DNA of 64,000 nucleotides, taken from the NCBI RefSeq assembly GCF_900156175.1, contig NZ_FTMV01000002.1:186001-250000 (forward strand), in the 5' to 3' direction. Of the stretch, positions 9,900-19,236 are shown one piece after another; the stretch's first letter is position 1, and each line of letters begins with the position of its first letter. The notes beneath the pieces were generated by a model. The model had not been told where the DNA came from. It saw nothing but the letters and a program-made list of their open reading frames with translations, and ran no database searches. A program made the position numbers and the translations under genes. The stretch is from Janthinobacterium sp. TND4EL3. GTDB taxonomy: Bacteria > Pseudomonadota > Gammaproteobacteria > Burkholderiales > Burkholderiaceae_D.

Positions 9900-10685
9900 T
9901 CAGATATCTGCCATGCCTTTGGCCGTGTTCAATGCGTTTTGCAGGGCTTTGGATTGCTTTGCGGCCTGGTCGTCGAGAATGCGGCGGTTGCCCGTGTCGG
10001 TGGCCGAGTCCGGCAAGACGGTCACTTCCGCCCGCGTTTTTCCGGCTTGCTGGATTTCCACGGTTTTCCAGTTGGCATCGCCGGAGACGAAGCCGATGCG
10101 GAACTGCGTCTTGATGGTATCGCCGCGGCGCAAGCCGGTGCTGTTGCCGCTATCGTTGTTGTAATTGCTGAAGAGTTCGGATTCCGCCACCGGTTCCGGC
10201 TTGTCGTCGACATACAGGCGAGCGACAAACTTGACGCTGCTCAGGTCGTGCGAACTGCCATTGTGGATGGTCGCGGCGACAGTCGGTTGCAAGCCGAAAT
10301 AATCCTTTTCCATCGTAAAACGCACGTCGCTGGCGGTAATTTTCGATAGATCCGCATAGCCGGCCACATAGGCCGCCCTGGCCGTTTCCAGTTGCGCCAG
10401 CTTTGCCGGCACTTCGAGAATGATCTTGTCGCGTTCAGCACGGATGATGGCTTTCGGCGTGCCGTTTGGATAGCTTGCATGCAATCGTTGCAGATTGAAA
10501 TCGCTGACGGCCCAATCGTAAGCCTGCTGCTCTTTTTGCGGCATGTCCTTGAACGCTTCCTGCAAGGACGATTTGTAGAGCTCCATGCCATGGCCGGTAT
10601 CGAGTTGGTGGTCTATGCCTTTGGCACATCCTTGTAACAGCATGAGCACGAGGAGCGCTGCTCCGAAGTAGCTGGTTTTACGCAT
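9900..10685 (-). CDS. Predicted lipoprotein
   Basis: 261 residues with a signal peptide and lipobox LLQGC (Cys about residue 20), so the protein is probably anchored in the outer or inner membrane. The central part (about 120-220) has a strand-rich region, FGLQPTVAATIHNGSSHDLSSVKFVARLYVD, that looks like an immunoglobulin-like or FxLYD-type fold. The C-terminal helix is charged. No enzyme motif is visible. It is transcribed alone, and its ribosome site lies in an AT-rich leader. Confidence 0.7.
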   Translation of the reverse strand: MRKTSYFGAALLVLMLLQGCAKGIDHQLDTGHGMELYKSSLQEAFKDMPQKEQQAYDWAVSDFNLQRLHASYPNGTPKAIIRAERDKIILEVPAKLAQLETARAAYVAGYADLSKITASDVRFTMEKDYFGLQPTVAATIHNGSSHDLSSVKFVARLYVDDKPEPVAESELFSNYNNDSGNSTGLRRGDTIKTQFRIGFVSGDANWKTVEIQQAGKTRAEVTVLPDSATDTGNRRILDDQAAKQSKALQNALNTAKGMADI

Positions 10686-11269
10686 ATTCTGTAGACATTT
10701 CTATGGGTGAGGACATGGGCAGGCGAAAATTCGCAGCCGATTTTAATGCCAAATAGAAAATGTCGCCATTGAAATATTGCCTTAACGAAATGGCCATGGC
10801 TCACTGCAGCCATTCGCGTCGAGAGTGAAAATAATTGCACTATTTCGTATGCGTTCATTGATGCATATCAATGTTCATCTTCAGCAGCCGCCGATAATGG
10901 CATCGAACTCCTTGCCTTTCCAGTGGTCTGCATCGGCACCGGCGCCAGCGTGTCCGGTACTTCCTTGTGTGACGCAACAACGCTGGTTGTGGCGGGAGTT
11001 CACTTTTCAGGCGGCCGCGTGCTTTTCCTCCTGTTCCGCCCAGCGCGCGTATCGAAAAGACCCATGCTGCTCGCGCAGCTAAGCAATCCTCAGGAAATTA
11101 TTGTGAATTTATGACGAACAGAACCGGATGCTATGCAAGGCGCCCGCTGCGACGCAGTGCGAGCACTGCTGGCAGCGGGCAACGCCGCAGAGGGCCGGTT
11201 ATGGAAGTCAGAAATCACAATAATTTATTGGGGCTTACTTAGCCCACGTCACGCATGGGCGTGGCCCGC
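10686..11269. other. Intergenic region without supported gene
   Basis: About 580 bases with no convincing reading frame on either strand. It holds the upstream regions of the lipoprotein gene and a 39-bp imperfect palindrome at 11142-11180, listed separately. Short frames here lack a ribosome site or a sensible composition. Confidence 0.6.
11142..11180. repeat. 39-bp imperfect palindrome (REP-like hairpin)
   Basis: GCCCGCTGC at 11142-11150 pairs with GCAGCGGGC at 11172-11180. Inside it GCAGTGC (11154-11160) pairs with GCACTGC (11163-11169). The inner loop is only two bases, so a cruciform or a slightly opened hairpin is expected. No T run follows, so this is not a standard terminator. No second copy was noticed in the window. 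Confidence 0.55.
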
Positions 11270-13750
11270 TCAGGGGACTTCCCCCTGCAGCGCTTGCAGC
11301 AAGTCGTGCAAGAGCGATTGGGCTTGCGAAAAATCAAAGTCGTCGATGGCGCGCAGCAGCGGCGCCAGTCCGTTCGCCTGCGCTCCCATGGCGTGCCGCA
11401 GCAGGGCGAGCGCCGCGTCATCGCGCTTGCCTAGCCGCAGGGCGCGCAGCAAGGTGGCGCCCGCTTGCCGCGCGGTAAGGATATCGCCGGCCTGCGCCCG
11501 ATTCAGGGGCAGCATCACGTGAAATACGCTGCCGTGCGGCACGGCGGCGTCGGCCCAGATGCGCCCCTGCATCAGGCTCACCAGCTGCCGGCTGATGGTG
11601 GTGCCCAGGCCCGTGCCGCCGAAGCGCCGCGTGGTCGATACGTCGGCCTGCACGAACGGATCAAAAATGGCGTCGCGCCATTCTGCGGGGATGCCGATGC
11701 CGCTGTCCTGCACCAGCAGGTGCAGCTGGCCGTCGTCGAGGCGGGCCGCCAGGCTGACGGCGCCGGCGGCCGTGAACTTGATGGCGTTGTCGAGCAGCTT
11801 GGTCAGTACCTGCCGCATGCGCAAGGCATCGCCATGCAGCACGGCCGGCAGTTGCGGGTCGTACGCGACGTCCAGGCGCAAGCCCTTGGCGCGCGCAGGG
11901 ATGCCATACGTGGAGGCGAGCTCGTCGAGCAGCGCGCGCAGGCTGTAGTCGCGCGGCTCCAGCGCCACGGCGCCCCTGTCCAGCTTGGCCGTGTCGAGTA
12001 CTTCATTGAGCAGGCGCAACAGCGAGCGCCCCGACTGGCGTACCGTGTCGAGGTGGCGCCGCTGTTCCGGCGTCAGCGGCGAATCGAGCAGCGCGTCCGT
12101 GAAACCGAGGATGGAATTCATCGGCGTGCGGATTTCATGGCTCATGTTGGCAACGAAGCTGGCCCCCGTGGCGGCCGCCAGTTCCGCCTTTTCCTTGGCC
12201 ATGCGCAAGTCTTGCTCCATTTGCCGGCGCTCGCTGATGTCGAGGATGACGCCATCGACCCAGCGCGCGGCGCCCACCGGGTCGTGCACGACGCTGCCCC
12301 GCTCCCACAGCCAGCGCGACCGGCCATCCGCATGCAGCAGCCGGTATTCGAGCAGGTAGGGCTCGCCGCTGGCGACGCTGCGCCGGAAGACGTCGATGAC
12401 GTAGGCGCGGTCTTCGACGGCGATCAGGCCCGTGATGCTGCGCCGTGGCGCGGCGCCGAGGAAGTCGGCGGGCGGGTAGCCGGTGATGGCTTCCACGCCG
12501 TCGCTGATGAACAGCATGGGCTGGTTTTCCGCCGTGGCGCAGCGAAAGGCGATGCCGGGAAGGTTGCCGATCAGCGAGCGCAACTGCTGTTCGCTGTCGC
12601 GCAGGGCGGCCAGCATGGCGCGCCGTTCGCTGATGTCCGCTATGAACAGCACAGAGACATCCTGCCCGGCCAGGCGCGCGCTGGCCATCGAGCGCTGCAC
12701 GGCCACGGGGGCGCCGTCCTTGCGCAGGTAGACGATTTCCGCGCTGGACTGGAAGGCATCGCTGACGAGCACGCTGATGTGGCGGCCGGCGATGTCGGCC
12801 CGGCGCCAGCCCAGGATGCGCTCGGCGGCGCCGTTGACATCGACGATATCGCCCGCCTTGTCGATGGTGATGACGCCGTCGACGGTGCTCGTCAGCAGCG
12901 AGCGCATCCAGTCTTCGCTCTGCTGCAGGTGGCGGAACAGTTCGCGGTAGCGCAGGATGGCCACGGCCGAGGCGACGACGATGGTCAGGGCGACGGTGAG
13001 CACGGTCACGCCGATGACCAGCATGGGCCGATGGCTATCCGAGTCATTGCCTGGTGGAATCGTGCCCACGAAGCGGGCCGCCTGCATGCCCATGTAATGC
13101 ATGCCGCTCATCGCGCCGCCCATGACGCAGGCGCTGATCAGCTGGCGCTGCGACGGCCCCAGGGTGGCGCTCCAGCCGCGCAGGCCGAAACGTATCCACA
13201 GGGCAAGTGTGGCGAGCACCACGGCAAGCAGCAGCGACAGCGCGAACAGCAGCGGGTCGTAGCGCAGCGCCAGGCCGACGCGCATGGCGTGCATGCCCGT
13301 GTAGTGCATGGCGCCGATGCCCAGGCCCACCAGCAAGCCGCCGCACAGCAGCAGCGGCGCCGTGACGGCGCGACGGCTGATGGTGGCCAGGGCCACGAAC
13401 GAGGCGGCCACGCTGGGCACGACGGACAGCAAGGTCAGGCCCGGATCGTAGCCGACGCTGGTGCACAGCTCGAAGGCCAGCATGCCGATGAAATGCATGG
13501 CCCACACGCCGCAACCAAGGGCCAGGCTGCCTGCCAGCAAACACAGCAGGTGCAACAGGCTGCTGCTGCTGGCTTGCGCGCGGCCGTGGGCCGTCATCTG
13601 GAAGGCCATCGACGAGGTGAAAATGGCGATCACGAGCGACAGCAGCACGAGCCCCGGCGCATACTGGCCGGCGTGGAGCAGGGCCGGGTCGTCGGGCAGG
13701 CGGAACAGCTGTTGTACGCTGGCAGGTATCATCGTAGGCAAAGGGCGCAT
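11270..13750 (-). CDS. MHYT-domain PAS sensor histidine kinase
   Basis: About 826 residues. The N-terminal membrane part carries the three MHYT-type motifs MHFIGM, MHYTGM and MHYMGM across about seven helices. MHYT sensors are proposed to bind a metal and sense a gas or redox signal. Two PAS domains follow, then a HisKA domain with SHEIRTPMNSILGF, and a HATPase with DNAIKF, DSGIGIP and GGTGLGTTIS. No receiver domain is present, although the C-terminal 90 residues could be a short Hpt-like helical tail. Starts at 13780 (GTG), 13750 and 13732 are all possible, and none has a clear ribosome site. Confidence 0.88.
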   Translation of the reverse strand: MRPLPTMIPASVQQLFRLPDDPALLHAGQYAPGLVLLSLVIAIFTSSMAFQMTAHGRAQASSSSLLHLLCLLAGSLALGCGVWAMHFIGMLAFELCTSVGYDPGLTLLSVVPSVAASFVALATISRRAVTAPLLLCGGLLVGLGIGAMHYTGMHAMRVGLALRYDPLLFALSLLLAVVLATLALWIRFGLRGWSATLGPSQRQLISACVMGGAMSGMHYMGMQAARFVGTIPPGNDSDSHRPMLVIGVTVLTVALTIVVASAVAILRYRELFRHLQQSEDWMRSLLTSTVDGVITIDKAGDIVDVNGAAERILGWRRADIAGRHISVLVSDAFQSSAEIVYLRKDGAPVAVQRSMASARLAGQDVSVLFIADISERRAMLAALRDSEQQLRSLIGNLPGIAFRCATAENQPMLFISDGVEAITGYPPADFLGAAPRRSITGLIAVEDRAYVIDVFRRSVASGEPYLLEYRLLHADGRSRWLWERGSVVHDPVGAARWVDGVILDISERRQMEQDLRMAKEKAELAAATGASFVANMSHEIRTPMNSILGFTDALLDSPLTPEQRRHLDTVRQSGRSLLRLLNEVLDTAKLDRGAVALEPRDYSLRALLDELASTYGIPARAKGLRLDVAYDPQLPAVLHGDALRMRQVLTKLLDNAIKFTAAGAVSLAARLDDGQLHLLVQDSGIGIPAEWRDAIFDPFVQADVSTTRRFGGTGLGTTISRQLVSLMQGRIWADAAVPHGSVFHVMLPLNRAQAGDILTARQAGATLLRALRLGKRDDAALALLRHAMGAQANGLAPLLRAIDDFDFSQAQSLLHDLLQALQGEVP

Positions 13751-14022
13751 CGCGGCGCCGGCGCGCGGGCCGGGCGCCACTGGGTGATCGATGCGGATTA
13801 CCTTACCAGATTTCTGGAAACAAATATCTTAATTATAATTATTTTCCCTGTCGTCCAAACCGTGCCATGCGGGAAAGGGGGGCGCACAGCTTGCCGTGCC
13901 CATGGAAGGGCGCTGCTGGCGAGGAAGTTGCGATCAGGAATTGTGTGGTTTTTTTGCAAGGTGCGACGTCGTACCTTATGCCATGCTACATTCGCGTCCT
14001 GCTTTTTTCTGAAAGGATGACG

Positions 14023-14823
14023 ATGCCTTTAGGTAACAACTTCTTGCAGCACAATCAGCAAGCCTGGGATGCCCAGGCTGCCCGGAACAGTCCATGGTCG
14101 CAGCCTGTCGACAGCGCCACCATCGCCGCGGCACGCGCCGGGCAGTGGCAAATCCACTTGACGCCTGGCCCTCTGCCTGCCGGCTGGCTGGAGGCGGTAC
14201 ACGGCAAGCGCATTTTGTGCCTGGCCGGCGCCGGCGGGCAACAGGCGCCCGTGCTGGCGGCCGCCGGCGCGCACGTGACCGTCTTCGATCTGTCCGAGCA
14301 GCAACTGGCGAAAGACCGCATGGTGGCCGAACGCGATGGCTTGCAGCTGGCCACGGTGCAGGGTGACATGCGCGACCTGGGCTGTTTTGCCGACGCCAGC
14401 TTCGATGTCATCATCCACCCCGTGTCGAACCAGTACGTGCCCGATATCGCCCCCGTGTGGCGCGAATGCGCGCGCGTGCTGGCGGAGGGCGGCGTGTTGC
14501 TGAGCAGTTTCTTCAATCCGGCCGTGTTCATCGGCGACCGCGATCCGCAATGGGCGCAGCAGGGCTTGATACGGCCCCGTTTCGTGCTGCCGTACTCGGA
14601 TGTGGAGGATATGGATGCCGATGCGCTGGCGGCGCGCATGGAGAGGGGCGAAGCACTGGTCTTCGGCCACGGCCTGGACAGCCAGATCGGCGGCCAGCTG
14701 GCGGCGGGTTTCGTGCTGGCGGGTTACCACGAGGAAATGCATCCCCACCCGCGCTTTGAAATTGAAAAATACCTGCCCAGCTTTATCGCCACGCGCGCCG
14801 TCAGGCTGGCGCGCGCGGCATAG
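14023..14823 (+). CDS. SAM-dependent class I methyltransferase
   Basis: 266 residues. The SAM-binding glycine loop is represented by RILCLAGAGGQQAPVLAAAGAHVTVFDLS, followed by VQGDMRDL and the acidic post-loop FDVIIHPVSNQYVPD, the normal order of motifs I to IV. The substrate cannot be told. ATG 14023 is chosen because a GAAAGGA site lies just upstream. A longer frame to 13867 has no ribosome site. The gene is followed tail to tail by a convergent membrane-anchored protein. Confidence 0.85.
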   Translation: MPLGNNFLQHNQQAWDAQAARNSPWSQPVDSATIAAARAGQWQIHLTPGPLPAGWLEAVHGKRILCLAGAGGQQAPVLAAAGAHVTVFDLSEQQLAKDRMVAERDGLQLATVQGDMRDLGCFADASFDVIIHPVSNQYVPDIAPVWRECARVLAEGGVLLSSFFNPAVFIGDRDPQWAQQGLIRPRFVLPYSDVEDMDADALAARMERGEALVFGHGLDSQIGGQLAAGFVLAGYHEEMHPHPRFEIEKYLPSFIATRAVRLARAA

Positions 14824-14829
14824 CGATCA

Positions 14830-15330
14830 TTAGTTGTAAGGCTGCAAGTCGAGCCAGACGGCATAGGACAGGCGCTTGCCGTTCCACAGGCCGCCGCCGC
14901 GGATGACGGCGTCGCACGAGGTCAGCTGGCCCACCAGGTCCATGCGGCCCAGGTTGCGGCGCAGGCGCAGGGCGTCGTTGTGCGACAGGTAGCCCACCAG
15001 CTGGCCGTCGATGAAGACGGCGATGGCCTTGTCCTGGAAGGGGTTGGCGTCGTCGCAGACGAGCAGGGCCAGGCATTTTTCTTCCGCGTTGCCGGGACCG
15101 TGTTCGCCGGCCAGTTTGGCGATGGCGCTCTGGTACATCGCTTCGTTTTCCACTTCCGACGCAAAACGGCCCTCGTCGCTCCAGTGGTGCGCGGGCGCGC
15201 CCGCGGGAATCGCCGGCACGTACTGGCGTATCGACAGCAGCGGCTTGTGCAGCGGCTGGGCGGGCGCGCGGCCGCTGAAGACGTAGTACAGCAGGGCGAT
15301 GACGATCACGATGGCGAGCAGGTAAAGCAT
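14830..15330 (-). CDS. Membrane-anchored protein, possibly HIRAN-like
   Basis: 166 residues with one N-terminal membrane anchor (LYLLAIVIVIALLYYVFSG) and a cytoplasmic domain. The C-terminal part, with VFIDGQLVGYLSHNDALRLRRNL, vaguely resembles the VGY...E region of HIRAN-type domains, but the match is by eye only. The ATG at 15330 begins directly at the anchor; the longer open frame upstream looks non-coding. Confidence 0.55.
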   Translation of the reverse strand: MLYLLAIVIVIALLYYVFSGRAPAQPLHKPLLSIRQYVPAIPAGAPAHHWSDEGRFASEVENEAMYQSAIAKLAGEHGPGNAEEKCLALLVCDDANPFQDKAIAVFIDGQLVGYLSHNDALRLRRNLGRMDLVGQLTSCDAVIRGGGLWNGKRLSYAVWLDLQPYN

Positions 15331-15395
15331 GGTATCTCTCTGATTTCTTGGGGGATGGGCCGGGGGCGGCGGCGCGCTGTGCGCCATGGCCGCTA

Positions 15396-16142
15396 CTATA
15401 GCAAGTTCGCCGCGCCGTCCCGGGGAAACCTGGCCATGATACGCCGGCGGCGGCGCAGGGCGCGCGGGTCGCCCAGCACGATGGGCGAGGCGCCCGTCAG
15501 GCCCGAGTAATACTGGCCGTGCCGGCGCAGGACGAAGGCATAGTCGCGCAGCGCGTGGCCCTGCGCCAGCATGCGCGCGTCGCAATCGACTTCGATGGCA
15601 AAGCGCAGCCGGTGCAGCTGCCACCACAGCGGCACGTTCCACGGCATGAGCAGGATCAAGGCGTAGGCCAGGGCCAGCAGCTGCGGGTCGCGCGCCCGGA
15701 GCCGGCATTGCTCGTGCGCCAGCAGCAGCGCCTGTTGCTGGGCAGGAATCAGTTGCAGCCACACGGGCATGACGATGCGGGGCCGCAGCAGTCCCGCCAC
15801 GCAGGGACCGATGCCGCCACTCAGGAACACGGGCGTGCCCAGCAAGGTGGTTTTTTGCCAGCGGCGCTGGTGCGACAGCAGCCAGACGCTGCGCAGCGCC
15901 AGCAGCAAGAGCATGCCGCTCGATAGGACAAACCAGCCCAGTTTAAGCTGTGCCTGCTCCGCCGGCATGGCCTTCAGCACGCCGGGCAGCCATGCCAGGG
16001 GCACGATGACGGACGCGGCGATGGCCGCCAGCCACGGCCAGCGCGTCGCGCGTCCGCGCCGCTGCCGCGCGCGCTCGGCGCGCCAGGCGCCGGCCGACAG
16101 CAGCAGTGCCAGCGCCATGCTGCATGGCAGCCACGCAGACAT
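15396..16142 (-). CDS. M56 (BlaR1)-like membrane protein with degenerate zinc motif
   Basis: 248 residues with an N-terminal helix, two more membrane segments near 35-55 and 68-88, and a C-terminal hydrophobic segment. The core, PVFLSGGIGPCVAGLLRPRIVMP followed by LLAHEQCRLRARD, matches the M56/BlaR1 pattern, but the HExxH metalloprotease motif reads HEQCR, with Arg replacing the second His. EVDCDARML, matching the D(E)xxCD region, is present. The protein is short for the family. It may be inactive or a remnant. No BlaI-like repressor adjoins it. Confidence 0.65.
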   Translation of the reverse strand: MSAWLPCSMALALLLSAGAWRAERARQRRGRATRWPWLAAIAASVIVPLAWLPGVLKAMPAEQAQLKLGWFVLSSGMLLLLALRSVWLLSHQRRWQKTTLLGTPVFLSGGIGPCVAGLLRPRIVMPVWLQLIPAQQQALLLAHEQCRLRARDPQLLALAYALILLMPWNVPLWWQLHRLRFAIEVDCDARMLAQGHALRDYAFVLRRHGQYYSGLTGASPIVLGDPRALRRRRRIMARFPRDGAANLL

Positions 16143-16149
16143 CGGGCGT

Positions 16150-16566
16150 CTAGCGCTTCAGCGCCATGCCGACGGAGGCGGGCGCCGTGTGCCGGAAGCC
16201 GAACTGGGCGTACAGATCCTGCGCCTGGCCATCGGCGATCAGGCTGACATAGGCGCTGGGCGGCACTTCGCTGTCGATGTAGCGCATGATTTCGCGCATG
16301 ATCAGCTTGCCCAGGCCCTTGCCCTGGTGGGCCGGCAGCACGGCGATATCGACCACCTGGTAAAAACAGCCGCCGTCGCCGATGATGCGGCCCATGCCCA
16401 CCACGTCGTCGCCCAGCAGCACCTGTACGGCAAACAGGGAATTCGGCAAGCCCTTGGCAGCCGCCTCCGCGGTTTTTGCGCTCAGGCCGGCGGCAATGCG
16501 CAGCTGCTGGTAGGTGGCGACGGCGGGAATGGCCAGGCGGGTGGTATAGGGCGCGGCTGCGGACAA
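16150..16566 (-). CDS. GNAT-family N-acetyltransferase
   Basis: 138 residues. The acetyl-CoA site is VVDIAVLPAHQGKGLGKLIMREIM, containing the Q/RxxGxG/A signature as QGKGLG. The C-terminal strand-helix YAQFGFRHTAP closes the fold. It transfers acetyl from acetyl-CoA to an unknown amine. The TTG at 16566 is favoured because an AGGAG site lies six bases upstream. Longer frames start in the intergenic region without a site. Confidence 0.8.
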   Translation of the reverse strand: MSAAAPYTTRLAIPAVATYQQLRIAAGLSAKTAEAAAKGLPNSLFAVQVLLGDDVVGMGRIIGDGGCFYQVVDIAVLPAHQGKGLGKLIMREIMRYIDSEVPPSAYVSLIADGQAQDLYAQFGFRHTAPASVGMALKR

Positions 16567-16713
16567 AGCGTTCTCCTGTGCAATGTGGATGGAATGGCCA
16601 TTATAGGTGGCCAGCGCGGCTGGGGGCGGCACGCTTTATTCGCCGCGCCCTATGTCGTGCGCGCCGCTTTTGCGCTATGGTGGCGCCATCCCTTGAATTG
16701 TTGAAAGCACGCC

Positions 16714-17106
16714 ATGTCCGCAGAATTTACCGCCACCGAATTGTCCGTCATCCATGAAGACGACGCCCTGATCACCACCCTGGCCGCGCCAGCCGGCAAA
16801 GGCGAGCCCGTCTACCTGATGCTGCAGCGGGCCGACGAATACGACGAGCAGGACGTGGCCATGGGCATGGACGAGCCGTATATTGAATACGGCGGCCAGG
16901 AATTTGCCTGGTATGGCCACATGCACGCCGTGATCCTGCATCCGAACCGCTTGTCCGTGCAGATGGATGCGGAAGCGGCCATGCAGATGGACGACGACGG
17001 CCAGATCGACGTGCGTTTTAATCTTTCGCCGGAGCGCTACGCCCAGCTGCAGCAGGCGCTGCGCGCGACGTTCGACGGCTGCGACTACTATCGCGAGGAA
17101 CGTTGA
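16714..17106 (+). CDS. Imm10-like immunity protein
   Basis: 130 residues, acidic and soluble, with strands such as PVYLMLQRADEYDEQDVAMGMDEPYIEY and HAVILHPNRLSVQMD. The organisation resembles the Imm10 family of polymorphic-toxin immunity proteins. No toxin or secretion gene flanks it, so it would be an orphan. Family assignment is by pattern recognition only. Confidence 0.55.
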   Translation: MSAEFTATELSVIHEDDALITTLAAPAGKGEPVYLMLQRADEYDEQDVAMGMDEPYIEYGGQEFAWYGHMHAVILHPNRLSVQMDAEAAMQMDDDGQIDVRFNLSPERYAQLQQALRATFDGCDYYREER

Positions 17107-17174
17107 TCTGCGCCCACGACGCCGGCCATGGCGTCGTCTATGCTCGATAACTGGTATTGATGCGGGAGAACACG

Positions 17175-17753
17175 ATGACGGTACTGATACTCGGTTTGCT
17201 GCTGTTTCTCGGCCTGCACTCGGTGCGCATCGTCGCCGACGGCTGGCGCAGCGCCCAGCTGGCGCGCCTGGGCGAAAAACGCTGGAAGGGCGTCTATTCG
17301 CTCGTGGCGTTTGCCGGCCTGGGCCTGATCATCTGGGGCTACGCCCTGGCCCGCCAGCAGCCGCAGGTGCTGTGGACGCCGCCCATGGGCCTGCGCCACG
17401 CGAGCGGCCTGCTGATGCTGTTTTCGCTGGTCCTGCTGGCGGCGGCCAACGTGCCGCGCAACCGCATCAAGACCTGGGTCCACCATCCCATGCTGCTCGG
17501 TACGCAATTCTGGGCCGTCGCGCACCTGCTGGCCAACGGCAGCCTGGCCGACGTGCTGCTGTTCGGCGGCTTTCTTGCCTGGTCGTCAGTGGACCTGTAT
17601 TGCGCCGTGCGGCGCGACCGCGCGGCCGGCGTCAGCTACCAGGGCGGCACCGCGCAAGGCACCGTGATCGCCATAGTCGCGGGCTGTGCGCTGTGGCTGC
17701 TGCTGGCGTTCTGGCTGCATGGGGTACTGTTTGGCGTGCGGCCGTTCGGCTAG
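17175..17753 (+). CDS. NnrU-family membrane protein
   Basis: 192 residues and about five membrane segments. It starts with LILGLLLFLGLHSVRI, where the conserved FxGxHS-like motif of the NnrU family is visible, and continues with WKGVYSLVAFAGLGLIIWGYA and HPMLLGTQFWAVAHLLANG. NnrU proteins are linked to nitric oxide and denitrification in some bacteria, but many members have no known role. ATG 17175 has a GGGAG site upstream. Confidence 0.85.
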   Translation: MTVLILGLLLFLGLHSVRIVADGWRSAQLARLGEKRWKGVYSLVAFAGLGLIIWGYALARQQPQVLWTPPMGLRHASGLLMLFSLVLLAAANVPRNRIKTWVHHPMLLGTQFWAVAHLLANGSLADVLLFGGFLAWSSVDLYCAVRRDRAAGVSYQGGTAQGTVIAIVAGCALWLLLAFWLHGVLFGVRPFG

Positions 17754-17756
17754 CCG

Positions 17757-18017
17757 GATGCGCCAGCTGCGGGGAGTTCCAGTACGCCGGCAAGCCGAGC
17801 CTGACATGCAGGCCGTCTTCCGCGCCGGTGCAGCGCCCCGCCAGGATGTCGCGCGCCATCCGGGGCCGGTCCGCTTCCGCCGCGATGATGTGCCGGCCGA
17901 ATTGGGGCGCTGCGGCACGCAAGCGAGGAGCACGTCGCCAGGCGGCGTCAGCGCAAGGAGCAATGCGGCGATCGCCGCTTGCGCACCGGGACGGACAAGC
18001 GCGGCAGCCAGATAGTC
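17757..18017 (-). pseudogene. Remnant of a MocR-type (GntR/aminotransferase) regulator gene
   Basis: On the minus strand two short segments in different frames can be read. The first is RPGAQAAIAALLLALTPPGD, resembling the cofactor-binding start of the aminotransferase domain. The second is RPRMARDILAGRC followed by LHVRLGLPAYW, resembling the end of the same domain. MocR proteins have about 450-500 residues; only about 85 codons remain, joined by a deletion and frameshift near 17910. No function is expected. Confidence 0.55.
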
Positions 18018-18326
18018 AAATGTTCATCTTGCATGGTTTTCAACTGGGACATTTTGTCTCAATGTATGGAAATTGTTTTGAAGTAGTATGCATCAGCACA
18101 TGCAGCAACACCATTCTTGCATGACGGTCGCCGACGTTTTCCCCGTGCTCATCGTCTTCGCCCTATCACTTTGCAGACTGCCATGCTTATTCCATGGCTG
18201 GTTATAATGCAAGATTCAAACAGGATGCCCGGAGGGGATGGTTTGCACGGAAGCTGCTGAGGCAGCGTATTGAGGCAGTGCTCCTCACGATAGATAGTGT
18301 CAAGTAATAGACTGGAAATACGCAAA

Positions 18327-18572
18327 ATGATCGATTGGACTCCTATAGTCTTCGTGACATTCAAGGCCTTCGTGCTCGTCACGGGCATGTTCTTCGCCAT
18401 CAAGTGGCATTACGATCAAGGTAAGAAGGATGAGAACAAGGCGAAGCAGAACCGCGCGGTGCTGCGCGCAAGCGGCAAGGTAGTCGCAATCTTCACGCTG
18501 TTGCTGCTGGGCCTGGGGATCGCCACCTTCTTCTTCGTCAAGGTGCTCGGTTTGGAAATCATCTTTCCTTGA
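18327..18572 (+). CDS. Small two-helix membrane protein
   Basis: 81 residues with two hydrophobic segments, at about 6-26 and 51-73. A positively charged 20-residue stretch between them is rich in Lys, Asn and Gln. The ATG 18327 begins just before the first helix. No family is recognised. It lies in a gene-poor accessory strip. Confidence 0.55.
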   Translation: MIDWTPIVFVTFKAFVLVTGMFFAIKWHYDQGKKDENKAKQNRAVLRASGKVVAIFTLLLLGLGIATFFFVKVLGLEIIFP

Positions 18573-18752
18573 TGGCAAGGAATAGTCGGCCGATCCCGGT
18601 CTTGTCGCGCCGCTGAGCGCAGGTGCCGCCGGCGGCCTTGGGCTCCCGGCCCGCTTTTGACCGGTTGCCGTCGATGTCAGGCAGTGTTCCTGAGCCGCCG
18701 CAGACGCGCGGCCGATGATGCCCCTGCCCGCCAGGCAGGGGGGGCGGTAGCG

Positions 18753-18986
18753 TTATGATTGCCGATTGTTTAGTTCTGCTACGAAACGGTCATAGTTTGC
18801 CTGAAGCTTCTCGCTATCGTCGTACTTGGCAAAAAAAGCAGTCATCAGCCTGGCGGCGGCGTCATTATCGCTGCTTGGTATGCGGGCAATCCCTAAATCA
18901 TCGGCCATCCAGTTCTCGATATCCATCGGTGCGGCGCCACTGCGGCATGCCCCATAGATGAATTTGCCGATTTCTTCGTAGTTCAT
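18753..18986 (-). CDS. Small acidic protein of unknown function
   Basis: 77 residues starting MNYEEIGKFIYGAC, mostly helical and acidic, with no signal peptide. The ATG at 18986 is preferred because the upstream extension is basic and low in coding character. No family is recognised. It lies beside other short orphan genes left of the prophage. Confidence 0.45.
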   Translation of the reverse strand: MNYEEIGKFIYGACRSGAAPMDIENWMADDLGIARIPSSDNDAAARLMTAFFAKYDDSEKLQANYDRFVAELNNRQS

Positions 18987-19236
18987 ATTGGCCGCATCCT
19001 TTTGGTCTGTGTGTCGTGAAATGGCGATGAGGTCTGCCTTTGGCTGACTCGGGACGGTCGGCATTGCCGGACGGCGGCATGTTGCCAAGCCAAACGATGA
19101 TAAATAATATGTCACAGACGTCATGCTGTGTCGCTGATGCATGGCACAGCTCGGCCACCGGGACTGATGATGTGTACAACGAGGCCCAACAGAACCCGTC
19201 TGTTTGCAACCAGCATGGCCACGAGTGACGCGCCAA

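Noticed and set aside
11465..14020. 851-codon frame antisense to the MHYT kinase
   Set aside because: Shadow frame of a GC-rich gene; composition is Gln/His/Arg-rich without domains.
13867..14022. Longer N terminus for the methyltransferase
   Set aside because: No ribosome site, and the sequence before 14023 does not continue the fold; GAAAGGA marks 14023.
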